A stretch of DNA of 64,000 nt from Limisphaera sp. (GCA_025057755.1 JANWVC010000001.1:91374-155373), one strand, 5' to 3'; shown: positions 1 through 9,948, numbered from the stretch's first letter. A program made the numbers and translations. The notes: generated by a model from the letters alone, not told the origin.

Positions 1-913
1 GCGTGTTCCCGTGCCACTCCTGTCTTAACTATGTCTGCATGAGTGAACAAAGAGCGACGCATTGCCACCCACGCCTCGGCTGAGAAAAACAACTCGCTCG
101 AGCCCTTCAGGGGCCTGCCTGAGACGCTACTCAACAACTTTACCCAGTCTGTGCGCCACTGTGGCATCCGGTTCTGCGCCCGATTCACTTCCCCCGCAAA
201 CTCCTGCGCCCGCCAGACTCTGGCCGCTTGTACATGCAGCGCCATGCGGGTTTCGCCGGCCCGGCCAAGGCAGGGCAACCTTTGCCAGCCCTCAAAGTGA
301 TTCCTTGGACAAACCGCTTTGAGCGACCGAGCCGAGTGTACAAAAGAACCCGCCCAGGTGATCAACACCATGACGCATTGACGAAGCGGCGCATCCAACG
401 AAGCAATGGGCCACTACGCTTACGGTTCAATTCTGCAAGGTACTGGATCGACACCATTCAACGTCCTCTACCTGCCTCAAGCGACAGGGATGAGTGAGGT
501 CGCTGCGAAGCCAGGAAAAGCCCAGGGTATTTATGGGTACATACCCTTATCTCGATCTAATGACGGCTGTAGATCGGTACCAGGCGCAGGTCACCGCGTG
601 CATGGGGTGGCCGCAAGATCTGACCCATGTGGTTATCTGTAACTCGCAGCCCGCGACGGCCTTGGAGTTTCGTCATAAACATAGGCGCCAGCATCCTGAA
701 TGACCTGTGAGTGGATGCCGGCACATTTGGCGCCAAGCACCCGGCAGCCCATTACACGCACCTGATTATTCATCACGGAAAACCACGCTATGGCAGGAAA
801 GGAGCATGGGCATGTGCTGGCGCAGCCCAAGTAACCAGTCGAAAGCCTCCGCCATGGGGAAAGAGCGGTCAGAGCGGTAAATGCTGCGCACCAGCATCGA
901 GCGGTTTCTGATG
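1..913. other. No recognisable gene (possible decayed region)
   Basis: I see no convincing coding region here. The open frames are short, mutually overlapping in several frames, and none has a recognisable domain, signal peptide or family resemblance. One frame (406-642) starts with an aromatic/glycine-rich stretch that is protein-like, but it cannot be linked to a family and breaks off. The stretch lies downstream of the response regulator, which is transcribed leftward and ends at 914. It may be non-coding or old decayed sequence. Confidence 0.5.
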
Positions 914-1546
914 TTACATGCCCGTGGCCGACCGATACTTTAAGGCTGCCTCGATCCGAGATCGGACGTGCAACTTGTGGTAAACATGCCGAAGGTGCCA
1001 ACGCACGGTGCCCTCGGTTAATCCCAATCGATGCGCGATTTCTTTGTTTGGATGACCGGCTGCCAGCAATTCCAAGATCTCGCGTTCGCGCGGGGACAAT
1101 TCGGCAACCTGAGCCGCAGCTGTCACAGGTTCTTGAAAGGATGCAATCACCTTCCGCGCAATTTCTCGCGACATGGGTGCGCCGCCCTGACAAACTTCAT
1201 GCATGGCAGCACGCAACTGTTCCGGCGAACACCGCTTCAACAAGTAACCGCAGGCACCGGCGCGCAACGCTTTGAAAATCCGGTCCGTGTCTTCATAAAC
1301 GGTTACCATGATAATTTGCACTTCGGGCATCTGCTGTTTCAGCAGGGCGGTACACTCAATGCCGGACTGCTGCGGCAACTGGATGTCCATCAGCACAATC
1401 TCGGGCCGATGTTTCGGGATCAACCGCAATGCCTCCTCCGCACTGCAACACGCACAAACGACACGGAACTCCGGGTCCGCCTCTACAAATTCAGTCAGGC
1501 TTTCCCGAATCACGCGATTATCTTCCACGATGGCAATCTTCGTCAT
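914..1546 (-). CDS. NarL/FixJ-type response regulator
   Basis: A 210-residue DNA-binding response regulator. The N-terminal receiver domain (about 1-120) has the acidic pair Glu8/Asp9, the phospho-acceptor Asp54 in 'LMDIQLP', and a conserved Lys in 'YLLKR'. A LuxR-type helix-turn-helix follows (about 145-208, 'LSPREREILELLAAGHPNKE' then 'LGLTEGTVRWHL'). The start is set at 1546, where ATG overlaps the kinase's TGA as ATGA; a longer frame from 1570 adds only eight residues inside the kinase gene. Overlap and family pairing make it the cognate regulator of the upstream histidine kinase. Its target genes cannot be read from the sequence. Confidence 0.95.
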   Translation of the reverse strand: MTKIAIVEDNRVIRESLTEFVEADPEFRVVCACCSAEEALRLIPKHRPEIVLMDIQLPQQSGIECTALLKQQMPEVQIIMVTVYEDTDRIFKALRAGACGYLLKRCSPEQLRAAMHEVCQGGAPMSREIARKVIASFQEPVTAAAQVAELSPREREILELLAAGHPNKEIAHRLGLTEGTVRWHLRHVYHKLHVRSRIEAALKYRSATGM

Positions 1547-4500
1547 GCTGGTTGAGCCAGTGGCAGACAAAACTGCAAGGTGGTGCCCTGACCGGGCTGG
1601 CTTTCGACCACCAAACGTCCCCCGAGCTTTTCACAACGCACGCGCAGGTTGTGTAATCCATCCCCATCGGGGCTCGATGAATCAACCGACAAACCGCGCC
1701 CGTTGTCGCGCACAGTCAAAACGAGATGGTCTTGCGCTACATCGAGGCGAAAACAGACCTCTGTCGCGCCGGCATGTCGCACCACGTTGTTTAACGCCTC
1801 CTTAAAAGCCAGAAACAGATGATGGCGCCGGGGTGAATCCACCGGCAAATCTTGGGGTGCCTGTCCATTGTCCAGTCGCCATGCAATCCCTGCCAACCCC
1901 AGAAACCGCTCCGCATGCAAGCACAGATAGCTTACCAAGGAACCGACCGTATCGTGACGCGGATTCATGGCCCAAACAATCTCATCCAACGCAGCGACTG
2001 TCTGACGGGCTTTCGCCGTGGCCTGCGTCAAATACTCCCGACAACGCTCCAGTGAGGCCTGCGCAGCCTGCGCGCGTTCCAGGAGCATGGCGATTTCTGT
2101 CAGATCTGAGCCCAATTCATCATGCAAGTCACGGGCGACTCGAGCCCGCTCCTGCTCCAGGGCCTGTTGTTGTTCCAATCTTTGCCGGGTCCGAATTTCG
2201 CGCTCCAACGCAGCGCCGCGGCGTTCCACCTGCCGGTGAAGTTGAGTAATCCATAACACGGCCAGCAACAGCACGCTCGCGAGCACGCCTAAGGCCACCA
2301 AAGATCGCTCTAAAGTCCAAAACGGAGGTTGAGCCATTACCTGCCACGTGTCCGCCGGACCTACCAACACTTCAGCTCCTGCGGATCGCATCCCAACGCC
2401 CGTATCCACCGGACCCGGAACCCATACGCCCACCAGCCGCACACGACTCCCCAAGGCCGTGTCCGGCGGCGGATCCTCTCGAGCCCATCGAACGGTCAGG
2501 GAATGCCACCCCTGTTGGAGTGCAAAGATGCACCCTCGCTCCGTCGTCCGCCGATCGACCAGCGTGCCCTCGATCTCCAGCCGACGCAGGTCACTGCCCA
2601 TGCCGGCAGGATGGTCGTCAGCCATCACGAATGGCTCAGGCAGCGGCCCGCGCCCGGTAACGCGCACCACCGCTTGTCGCAATACAGGCAGCTCAGGCAC
2701 AGTAAGGTCCGGAATCCCCACCACTTCCAGATGATCTCCTGGCTGAGCTCTGATTTCCTGCTGTCTCGGTTGCACACGGAAACCAACGCCATTGTCGACC
2801 AGAAGCAAACTACCTTGATCCCGCAACAAAAGCTGGCCTGTGACCCGAATTCGCTGGAACAGCCCCGCAGAGGGGTCGAACAATCGCAAAGACCGCGCGC
2901 TCCTCACGGGCAGGGCAAACGGATCTTCGGGAGGGGATTGTTCCACAAACACCTCCGCGCCGTAGAGCCGCACCACACCTGGACGCACTTGATGAGTCTG
3001 ATAATCCCACGAGGCAAACAAACAGCCACGCAACCGGATCAGGGAATCTTCCCAAACCGCGGGCGGCGGGCTCCGGCCCTCCCTCAGGCGCAACTCAATC
3101 TCCAGCAGTCCTTCGCGCAACAACAACCAAATCCGATTGGAATGCACGGCAGTTATCCATCCCCGCAATTCCACCCATTGCGCGTCGAGGCTCCCATTGT
3201 TCAAAGATTCCCAACTTGCCAAAACAGGCTCTGGCCAGGGTCCAAGCCCGGTGACATCCACGCGCCAGGCATTGACCATCGGCGCAAACAACCCGGGATC
3301 GGTCCGCCCTTCTACTTGGACACGGTCGCCCACGTGCGGAAGTCCTTCGCCCCGATCAGACCAATCGACAACATAGAGACCGCGCGTGTGATCCTGGATG
3401 ACCACTGCCTGATGCTCCGGTAGCTGGCAAGTGACCGTGCCTTCCAATCGGACTCTAATGCCGCGTGCGGCCTCTTCCCGACTGAGACGATGCACTTCCG
3501 CCGCAGTGCGCAGCACGCCCTTCGCGGAGTGGGCTTCGGTCGAGGTCCCGCTGCCGACGGTTGCGCGCCTCGTCACAACACTTTGCCCTGCCAACAAAAC
3601 TCCCGCCACAGCGGGTCCTTCGTCAGCTTGCACAGGCAGGCAAACTCCGGTCATTTGCACCCAGTCGCCTTGAAGAGCCAACAGCGAGGAAGCATTCGCG
3701 CCGCTGGCTTCGAGACGCATCCGGCCCAGGCCCGACTTTAACTCCCATCTCCACCCGCGCCCGGTATGACCAACCGGAAGAAGCCGCCCTTCAGTGACAG
3801 CCCAAAAGGGTCCCACATCGTCCATTATAGGTTGCCCCGGCCAGATCATCCTTGGGGTCGGCAAGGCTTCCCTCCCCAAAACCTCCCAACGCATGGATGG
3901 TTCCCCCACGTACAACCGACTTCCATCATCCGACCGCAACGTGAATCGCCACACACCTGTTTCTGGTACATTGAGGAACCCTGAGAAAAGCACGCCCACC
4001 CGCTCTCGCCCTGACACTACGGAAACATCCGGTTCTGCGCAGGTGCCCGCATCCTGTCGAATCTGAAGACGCGTCCAATCAGGCAGTTGTTCCCCTGCAA
4101 CCGCAAACACTTCATAACGTAAACCTGGATGCCACAGCAGGTGCCCCCCTGAATGCATCTCGTCATACACGTAGGCCGTCGCGGGGATTCGACCTTCAGG
4201 GATCCCGGGTCCGCTCCAAATTACCTCCAGATGCGCCGCATCCGTAGCGTTGAACCATTCCAACCGAAAGGGATGTCGACCCTGAGTCAGAAAAACCGAA
4301 CCGGACTTGGAGCGAATTGCATGTACCCCATCGTTGTCCACAACAGGCCCCAGTGGGGTCACGCGTTGCCACGGCCCATACGACCGAACCACAGCCTGGC
4401 CCTGCGCGCGAACCTTGAGTCCAGGCGACCAAGGATGCCCGCCCCAATGAACTTCCCAAAGTCGCACCTGATGACCATCCCACAAGGCCAGACGTTGTTG

Positions 4501-4683
4501 CGTCGGGTCTGCCCACAGCACTATGCCCTCAATCTCAAGCGCGCCAGCATGCTCGAAAAAATCCGTCGAAGCTTGAACCGCACGCGCAACTGGGACCAGT
4601 ACCTGCGGGCTGAATCCGCAGAGCCACCCAACTGCGGTCCACACACCCGCCCGATGCAACCAGCCAAGTGTGTTCGCATGCAT
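1543..4683 (-). CDS. Membrane sensor histidine kinase with PA14-like sensor modules
   Basis: A 1046-residue NarL-group sensor kinase. An N-terminal signal or anchor is followed by about 780 predicted extracytoplasmic residues. These include PA14-like halves at about 130-162 ('LEVIWSGPGIP') and 231-260 ('FTLRSDDGSRLYVG'), then several OB-fold-like beta domains (from about 395). A transmembrane helix lies near 790-815, then a short coiled coil, a HisKA_3 dimerisation domain with phospho-acceptor His854 in 'ARDLHDELGSD', and a HATPase_c domain to the C terminus ('EALNNVVRHA', 'DNGRG'). PA14 domains commonly bind carbohydrate, so a glycan ligand is plausible but inferred. The gene overlaps its response regulator by four bases, so the two are translationally coupled. 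Confidence 0.93.
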   Translation of the reverse strand: MHANTLGWLHRAGVWTAVGWLCGFSPQVLVPVARAVQASTDFFEHAGALEIEGIVLWADPTQQRLALWDGHQVRLWEVHWGGHPWSPGLKVRAQGQAVVRSYGPWQRVTPLGPVVDNDGVHAIRSKSGSVFLTQGRHPFRLEWFNATDAAHLEVIWSGPGIPEGRIPATAYVYDEMHSGGHLLWHPGLRYEVFAVAGEQLPDWTRLQIRQDAGTCAEPDVSVVSGRERVGVLFSGFLNVPETGVWRFTLRSDDGSRLYVGEPSMRWEVLGREALPTPRMIWPGQPIMDDVGPFWAVTEGRLLPVGHTGRGWRWELKSGLGRMRLEASGANASSLLALQGDWVQMTGVCLPVQADEGPAVAGVLLAGQSVVTRRATVGSGTSTEAHSAKGVLRTAAEVHRLSREEAARGIRVRLEGTVTCQLPEHQAVVIQDHTRGLYVVDWSDRGEGLPHVGDRVQVEGRTDPGLFAPMVNAWRVDVTGLGPWPEPVLASWESLNNGSLDAQWVELRGWITAVHSNRIWLLLREGLLEIELRLREGRSPPPAVWEDSLIRLRGCLFASWDYQTHQVRPGVVRLYGAEVFVEQSPPEDPFALPVRSARSLRLFDPSAGLFQRIRVTGQLLLRDQGSLLLVDNGVGFRVQPRQQEIRAQPGDHLEVVGIPDLTVPELPVLRQAVVRVTGRGPLPEPFVMADDHPAGMGSDLRRLEIEGTLVDRRTTERGCIFALQQGWHSLTVRWAREDPPPDTALGSRVRLVGVWVPGPVDTGVGMRSAGAEVLVGPADTWQVMAQPPFWTLERSLVALGVLASVLLLAVLWITQLHRQVERRGAALEREIRTRQRLEQQQALEQERARVARDLHDELGSDLTEIAMLLERAQAAQASLERCREYLTQATAKARQTVAALDEIVWAMNPRHDTVGSLVSYLCLHAERFLGLAGIAWRLDNGQAPQDLPVDSPRRHHLFLAFKEALNNVVRHAGATEVCFRLDVAQDHLVLTVRDNGRGLSVDSSSPDGDGLHNLRVRCEKLGGRLVVESQPGQGTTLQFCLPLAQPA

Positions 4684-5032
4684 GAATCCCTGGCCAAGCT
4701 AGGCAGACTGCCGTGCGCCAGCAACCGTGTTTCCGCCATTCATGCCGACTTACCCAACTCAACCGAAGGATGGCGCCGCCTCGAAAAGAAGGGGCCTCCG
4801 CTAATAGCTCCAGAAGAAGCTCATGACCAATGCATGCCGCCCCGAGCCCAGGGCCATGCAGCGTTGTGACCGATCCCGCTCCATGTTTGCCAAAAGCCCT
4901 CAAAAGCCGGAGGAAGCGATCCATCGTAACGGTTTTTGCCGGCCTAAACCTGCCGTTTTGCAAAACGCCAGCGAGGAAGCAAACATACCGGCAAGGCGGG
5001 CCTCTCCCAGCAGTGCCCAAAAGGGTGAACCT
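4684..5032. other. Intergenic region upstream of the sensor kinase
   Basis: About 350 bases lie between the leftward nuoN stop and the leftward kinase start. Open frames on both strands lack any recognisable domain and overlap each other. The stretch presumably holds the promoter of the two-component operon, but I could not identify a convincing -35/-10 pair. Confidence 0.5.
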
Positions 5033-6490
5033 TTAAAACGCAAGCACGCGCGCGGCCTGCTCCGCCCAATGCAGCAAGCGGCCCGGGAAAAGCCCCAGGT
5101 ACAACATCCCCACCAGTGAAAAGGCAGCGGCGAAACGCAAACTTTGCGGCAAGGCTACCTCAGAAGCCCCCATTTGTGGCGCCTCCCAATAAACCGCGCG
5201 GATGACGCGGAAATAGTAATAAATCGAGATCACCACCCCGAGAATCCCGACACCTGCCAAAACTCCATAGCCGGGATGTGCATGCAGTTGCTCCAATAAC
5301 GATCGGATCAACAGAAACTTGCCAAAAAAACCAGCCAAGGGCGGAATCCCAGCCAGGGAAACCATGGAAAGTGTCACCGTGGCCGCCAAAAGGGGCGAGC
5401 GCTGATGTAAGCCCGCCAGCCCGGAAATATGCTCCGTCGGCAGATGGCGGAGCACCCACCCAATAACCACAAAGGCCCCCAGCACGGTCAAGGCATACGC
5501 CACAATGTAAAAAAGCACAGCCGTTTGACCGGCTGCATTGCAGGCTACCACCCCCAACAACACATAGCCCGCATGGGCAATCCCGGAATACCCCAGCAAC
5601 CGTTTCAGATTCTGCTGACCCAACGCGCCCAGATTACCGTACAAGATTGAGGCGCCGGACACCACCATCAGCAGCGTGAGCAACGCAGCCGATTCCAACA
5701 ATCCAGGTAATCCGGTAAAGAGGAGACGAAGCAACATCGCCACGCCGGCTGCTTTCGATCCCGCCGCCAGGAGGGCCGTCGTGGGCGTAGGCGAACCTTC
5801 GTACACATCTGGCGCCCAGACCTGAAACGGGACGGCTGCCAACTTGAAACCCAGCGCCCCGAGGACCAAAACCACACCCGACAAGAAGAGCGGATTCTCA
5901 CTAAACCGGGCTAACACCATGCCCAGCTCCGTGAAGTTCAGCCGTCCAGTCAAACCCCAAATCAACGCAATGCCCATCACCAAAAAAGCCGATGACAACG
6001 CCCCCAGGATCAAGTATTTCACGCCGGCTTCCACAGAACCCCTCCGGGTGCGCTGGTACGCCGTCAGGATGTACAATGATACAGTCATCAACTCTATCGA
6101 AACGAAAAGCAAAAGAAGATCATTGGCCGAGGCAGCCAACATCATCCCGGTCAACGTGAACACCATCAGAACATAATACTCGCTGAGTCCGGCAGAAAAC
6201 CGGTCCGAAAACTCCACCGCCATCAAAAGTACGAAGATGCCGATCAACAAAAACAACCGTTTAAAAAACAAGGAAAACTCATCCTGGACGAACATGCCCC
6301 CCAGCGCACTGCCCGTGGCCGCCAGCCCGAACACGCCGATCACACTCAACACAAGCAGCAAGCCCAGACCGGCTGCCGCGCTCCAACCTAGGGCACGCCT
6401 GCAACTGGCCGGCAACCAAAGATCCGCCAGCAACAACAACACGCCCAGCCCTGCTACCGCAATCTCGTGGGTCAACAGCCCAACATTCAT
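5033..6490 (-). CDS. nuoN: NADH-quinone oxidoreductase subunit N
   Basis: A 485-residue integral membrane protein of the Mrp-antiporter-like complex I family, with about 14 hydrophobic helices. It forms one of the proton-pumping channels of the membrane arm. Conserved charged residues are in place: Glu133 in 'SIELMT', Lys158, Lys216 in 'GFKLAAVPFQ' and Lys246 in 'GSKAAG', with the family motif 'QVWAPDVYEGSPTPT'. Glu133, Lys216 and Lys246 fall within one residue of the functional positions I recall for E. coli NuoN. The start is an ATG and the length is normal. No other complex I gene is nearby: the upstream neighbour is an rRNA methyltransferase 200 bases away, so this nuoN stands apart from a nuo operon. 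Confidence 0.95.
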   Translation of the reverse strand: MNVGLLTHEIAVAGLGVLLLLADLWLPASCRRALGWSAAAGLGLLLVLSVIGVFGLAATGSALGGMFVQDEFSLFFKRLFLLIGIFVLLMAVEFSDRFSAGLSEYYVLMVFTLTGMMLAASANDLLLLFVSIELMTVSLYILTAYQRTRRGSVEAGVKYLILGALSSAFLVMGIALIWGLTGRLNFTELGMVLARFSENPLFLSGVVLVLGALGFKLAAVPFQVWAPDVYEGSPTPTTALLAAGSKAAGVAMLLRLLFTGLPGLLESAALLTLLMVVSGASILYGNLGALGQQNLKRLLGYSGIAHAGYVLLGVVACNAAGQTAVLFYIVAYALTVLGAFVVIGWVLRHLPTEHISGLAGLHQRSPLLAATVTLSMVSLAGIPPLAGFFGKFLLIRSLLEQLHAHPGYGVLAGVGILGVVISIYYYFRVIRAVYWEAPQMGASEVALPQSLRFAAAFSLVGMLYLGLFPGRLLHWAEQAARVLAF

Positions 6491-6690
6491 TGCTTACCCC
6501 CAAACCAAAGGTCTCAAAAACCTCGCAAAACGAATCGTCCAGGTCAATGTTGCCGTGGTGCTCACGAAGACCATCCTGCAACCTGTCACCGCACATTCTT
6601 TATGGCCTGCAAGCCGGTTCCCACGGACGCCCTCGAGGAGGATCCTCAACCACCCGTCCGCTTCCCAGGAACCACGTCCGCATTGCAGGT

Positions 6691-7986
6691 TCAGCGCACT
6701 AACTCAAACGCATATCCCTTCAAATACTCTGTCTCCGGGATCATCGGAATGACCGGGTGATCTGGCCCTTGGCTGAACGTGGCCAGCCGTCGCAAGATGT
6801 GCCGGGTGTCATAAGCCGCTGATAAAATCACGTCCAAAAACGTTCGCGCATCGACATGGTGGGAACAGCAAAAAGTGGCCAAGACACCCCCAGGCCGCAA
6901 CAGTTTCAACGCCCGAACGTGAATCTCCTTGTACCCCCGCAAGGCATCTGGCACCGACGCACGGGTACGGGTAAAGGAAGGCGGGTCCAAAACGATCAAG
7001 TCATACGACGGAGCAAGTTTCTGGCTCGGCTGGGTTCGGGTTCGCGCTTTCAACCAATCGAACACATTCGCGGTCTCCGCAGTGCAACGCGCAGCCAAAC
7101 CGTTCAACGCCGCATTCCGCAAGGCGGCGCGCACGGCCGTCTCACTCTGGTCAATCATGTGGACCCGGTCAGCCCCTGCTTGCGCCGCATGCAGACCAAA
7201 CCCTCCCAAGAAACAGAATGCATCCAACACCTGTGCACCTCGGGCCCAGCGAGCTACCAACTGATAATTCGTTTGCTGGTCAAGGTAGAGTCCGGTCTTG
7301 TGCCCGGTCCAAAAATCCACCTCAAAGGTCAATCCATGCATCCGGACCGGAAGTCGGGGGCCCTCTCCAATCGGATCTAGCTCGGCAACTTGTCCTGGCC
7401 TTTGTTGAAACGCCGAAGACTGTTGGGGCAAGCGGGGTGCAGGCCACTCCCCTGCCAACACCCCTTCGACCATGGGCAAACCCTCAAACTTACGCGCCGT
7501 CGCATCACTCCGCTCCAAGATGGCACGCGGCCGGAAAATGCGTTGCAGCGCTTCCACAATCTGGCCTTTGCGCTGTTCCATACCAAGCGAGGAGATTTGC
7601 AAAACCAAAACATCCTCATACTTGTCCACGATCAATCCGCTCAAGAAATCCGCCTCGGCATGCACCACCCGAAAGGAAGAAGCTTCCGGCAGATGCCGCC
7701 GGCGCACTTCCAAAGCCGAACGGATTCGCGCCTCGAAGAATGCAGTGTCCACGGTAACACGCTCCCGCGACAGCAACCGGACCCGGATCTTCGAGCGCGA
7801 ATGGTAAAAGCCCACCCCCAAAAACCGGCGCCGATGATCCTTCACCTGGACTACCGCGCCGTCCGGAACTCCTTCAGTGACACGCAAGACAGAGTTGTCG
7901 TACAACCAGGGATGACCCGCCACCAAGCGATCCGCCTCGCCCGGTTTGACGTACACCGTGGCCAAACTCGCTTTGGAATTCGACAT
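6691..7986 (-). CDS. rlmI: Class I SAM-dependent rRNA cytosine methyltransferase, RlmI-like
   Basis: A 431-residue RlmI/YccW-type enzyme, a family that makes 5-methylcytosine in 23S rRNA. An N-terminal PUA-like RNA-binding domain (about 8-85, with 'HPWLYDNSVLRV') leads into a linking domain and a Rossmann-fold methyltransferase. That domain has the SAM-binding region 'VLDAFCFLGGFGLHAAQAGA', the catalytic motif 'VLDPPSFTR' and the downstream 'FCCSHHV'. The longest open frame starts with GTG at 7995; the ATG three codons later at 7986 fits the family start ('MSNSKASLATVYVKPG') better. It is transcribed divergently from the secreted phosphodiesterase, with about 270 bases between. RlmI is the best fit, although related cytosine methyltransferases share these motifs. 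Confidence 0.9.
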   Translation of the reverse strand: MSNSKASLATVYVKPGEADRLVAGHPWLYDNSVLRVTEGVPDGAVVQVKDHRRRFLGVGFYHSRSKIRVRLLSRERVTVDTAFFEARIRSALEVRRRHLPEASSFRVVHAEADFLSGLIVDKYEDVLVLQISSLGMEQRKGQIVEALQRIFRPRAILERSDATARKFEGLPMVEGVLAGEWPAPRLPQQSSAFQQRPGQVAELDPIGEGPRLPVRMHGLTFEVDFWTGHKTGLYLDQQTNYQLVARWARGAQVLDAFCFLGGFGLHAAQAGADRVHMIDQSETAVRAALRNAALNGLAARCTAETANVFDWLKARTRTQPSQKLAPSYDLIVLDPPSFTRTRASVPDALRGYKEIHVRALKLLRPGGVLATFCCSHHVDARTFLDVILSAAYDTRHILRRLATFSQGPDHPVIPMIPETEYLKGYAFELVR

Positions 7987-8256
7987 GCTATCCACCCGTG
8001 CCTGGGCAATACCGATTCAATGCGTCGTTCACTTGGGCTTCAGGTTCCACAACCGCGATCCGCGGAAATGCCCCGTTAAACCAGCATACACACGCATGCC
8101 CCCTTGCCGCAATGACGGTGTCGGAAACTTGACCTGCCACGCAAGCAAGCCACGCACTCTGCCTGGCGATGACCCCGGGGCGGAGGAAAACTGTCCTCGA
8201 TTGTCACCAAAGCTTCGCTTGCGACAGTTGCACGCCTTCACAAAACTGGGTTCATC

Positions 8257-9270
8257 ATGACAAAAAGTGGTTGGATCTTCCGCATCGGATTGGTTTTTGG
8301 GTGGGGAATCCTGATTGCCGCGTGGGCTGGGCCCCGGGTGCCGCACGTGGTCATCATCAGCATGGACGGTGCGGCTCCGTGGGTAGTGCGACACACACCC
8401 ATGCCCGTGGTGCATCAACTCTTCCGCGAGGGCGCCGCCACTTGGGACGCCGAGACCACTCGGCCCACCGTCACACTGCCATCGCACACGTCCATGCTGA
8501 CAGGCGTGGGTCCTGCCCGACATGGCATCACTTGGAACGATTGGCGCCCAACCAACGGCGTCGTTCAAGTCCCCACCATCTTTGCCGCAGCCAAGCAAAC
8601 CGGGCTCACAACGGCGATGTTTGTTGGCAAGAAAAAGCTGCTGCACCTTTTGCAACCCGGCACCGTGGACCACTTTGACTACGCCGGACGAGCGTGGAGT
8701 GCGGCTCCCCCTGCTGCGCCCGGTCCGTTCAACGAAGCCCGCTTGGATCACGACGGTCAACCGGTCACTCAAGCCCGGGCAGTGGCTCGCCGGGCTGCCG
8801 ACTTTCTTCAACAACGAAAACCGAACTTGTGCTTCATTCATCTCGGTGACCCGGACGTCGTCGGCCACAAGTATGGCTGGGGGTCACCCGAGCAACGTCG
8901 CAGCTTGCAGGATGTGGACGCCGCAGTGGAGGAAATCCTGCGCAGTCTGCGTCAGGCTGGTCTCCGTTCCCGGACCGTGGTTCTGATTACTGCGGACCAT
9001 GGAGGACAAGGCAAAGGTCACTCTGCCGGCACTCTGGAAGATCTAAAGATCCCATGGATTGCCTGGGGCTTCGGCGTTCGCTCTGGTCACCGGCTCTCCA
9101 GCGTTATCCACACCTGTGATACGGCTGCCACCGCTTTGTGGCTCCTTGAGGCAGCGCCACTGGTGCGTTTGGAGGGAAGGCCCGTCCGAGAGGCTTTCAC
9201 ATTCAACGCTCCTTCCCCCACAGCGGATAGCGGGCCCACACAGGCCCAAGCCTCGTTGCAGGCACAGTGA
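8257..9270 (+). CDS. Secreted type I phosphodiesterase / alkaline phosphatase superfamily protein
   Basis: A 337-residue exported metallohydrolase. An N-terminal hydrophobic segment (about 5-24) looks like a signal peptide. The first metal ligand lies in 'ISMDGAAPW'. The nucleophile Thr is in 'TRPTVTLPSHTSMLTG', the usual signature of the nucleotide pyrophosphatase/phosphodiesterase family. Further metal ligands are in 'HLGDPDVVGHKYGW' and 'ADHGGQGKGHS'. The C-terminal 30 residues are low in complexity (Thr, Gln, Ser, Ala). It probably cleaves phosphodiester or phosphate-ester bonds in the periplasm; the substrate is unknown. It could act with the surface-polysaccharide genes downstream, though the intervening 180 bases do not suggest tight coupling. 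Confidence 0.88.
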   Translation: MTKSGWIFRIGLVFGWGILIAAWAGPRVPHVVIISMDGAAPWVVRHTPMPVVHQLFREGAATWDAETTRPTVTLPSHTSMLTGVGPARHGITWNDWRPTNGVVQVPTIFAAAKQTGLTTAMFVGKKKLLHLLQPGTVDHFDYAGRAWSAAPPAAPGPFNEARLDHDGQPVTQARAVARRAADFLQQRKPNLCFIHLGDPDVVGHKYGWGSPEQRRSLQDVDAAVEEILRSLRQAGLRSRTVVLITADHGGQGKGHSAGTLEDLKIPWIAWGFGVRSGHRLSSVIHTCDTAATALWLLEAAPLVRLEGRPVREAFTFNAPSPTADSGPTQAQASLQAQ

Positions 9271-9450
9271 GAAATCCCCCAAGCCCTCCCCAAGACACGC
9301 TTCCCCAACAAGATCTCCAGCGGCGGAACCAAACCGGCTGGCGTGTTTCGTGAGCGAGTCGGCCTTGGGCACAAGGCCTTCGCCGGCCGGGGCCTGAAGA
9401 CGCTTTCGATCTTCCCCTCGAAGACCGGCTTTGCCATGCTTTGCCCTGCC

Positions 9451-9948
9451 ATGAATACGGTTCCCAAGCCTGAGTTTTGCAGGATCGCCCCTGACGTCAA
9501 ACTGGGACGCAATGTGCGGATCCATGCATTTGTCAACCTGTACGGTTGTGAAATCGGAGACGAGACCCGGATCGGGACCTTTGTGGAGATCCAAAAAAAC
9601 GCGCGCGTCGGTGCACGCTGCAAAATCTCCAGCCACACGTTCATCTGCGAAGGTGTGGTAATCGAGGACGAATGTTTCATCGGCCACGGCGTGGTTTTCA
9701 TCAACGATCGTTACCCACGGGCCACGAATCCGGATGGCGTGCCTCAGTCGGAAAAAGATTGGCAGGTAATCCCCACCCGTGTCTGCCGTCGCGCATCTAT
9801 CGGCAGTGGCGCAACGATCCTGTGCGGCGTCACCATCGGGGAAGGCGCCATTGTTGGAGCCGGTACCGTGGTGACCCGGGATGTCCCCCCCCGCATGATC
9901 GTAGCCGGCAACCCTGCCCGTGTGATCCGACCGGTCCCCAACGCCTGA
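9451..9948 (+). CDS. Left-handed beta-helix acyl/acetyltransferase (WbpD/WlbB-like)
   Basis: A 165-residue hexapeptide-repeat acetyltransferase. Repeated [LIV]-G-x4 turns run through most of the protein: 'APDVKLGRNVRIHAFVN', 'IGDETRIGTFVEI', 'VIEDECFIGHGVVFINDRYP', then 'ASIGSGATILCGVTIG' and 'GAIVGAGTVVTRDVPP'. The break at 'INDRYPRATN' and the ending 'VAGNPARVIR' match the UDP-aminosugar N-acetyltransferases of O-antigen pathways. The open frame extends back to a GTG at 9343, but family alignment favours ATG 9451 (ATG 9436 is also possible). The product probably acetylates a nucleotide-linked amino sugar for surface polysaccharide; the glycosyltransferase downstream supports this. Confidence 0.88.
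   Translation: MNTVPKPEFCRIAPDVKLGRNVRIHAFVNLYGCEIGDETRIGTFVEIQKNARVGARCKISSHTFICEGVVIEDECFIGHGVVFINDRYPRATNPDGVPQSEKDWQVIPTRVCRRASIGSGATILCGVTIGEGAIVGAGTVVTRDVPPRMIVAGNPARVIRPVPNA

Noticed and set aside
633..1193. A 186-residue leftward open frame
   Set aside because: It overlaps the C-terminal part of the response regulator in another frame and has no recognisable sequence.
2329..3423. A 364-residue rightward open frame
   Set aside because: It is antisense to the sensor kinase and has no domain or start signal.
8029..8868. A 279-residue leftward open frame
   Set aside because: It overlaps the secreted phosphodiesterase, which has clear catalytic motifs, and shows none of its own.
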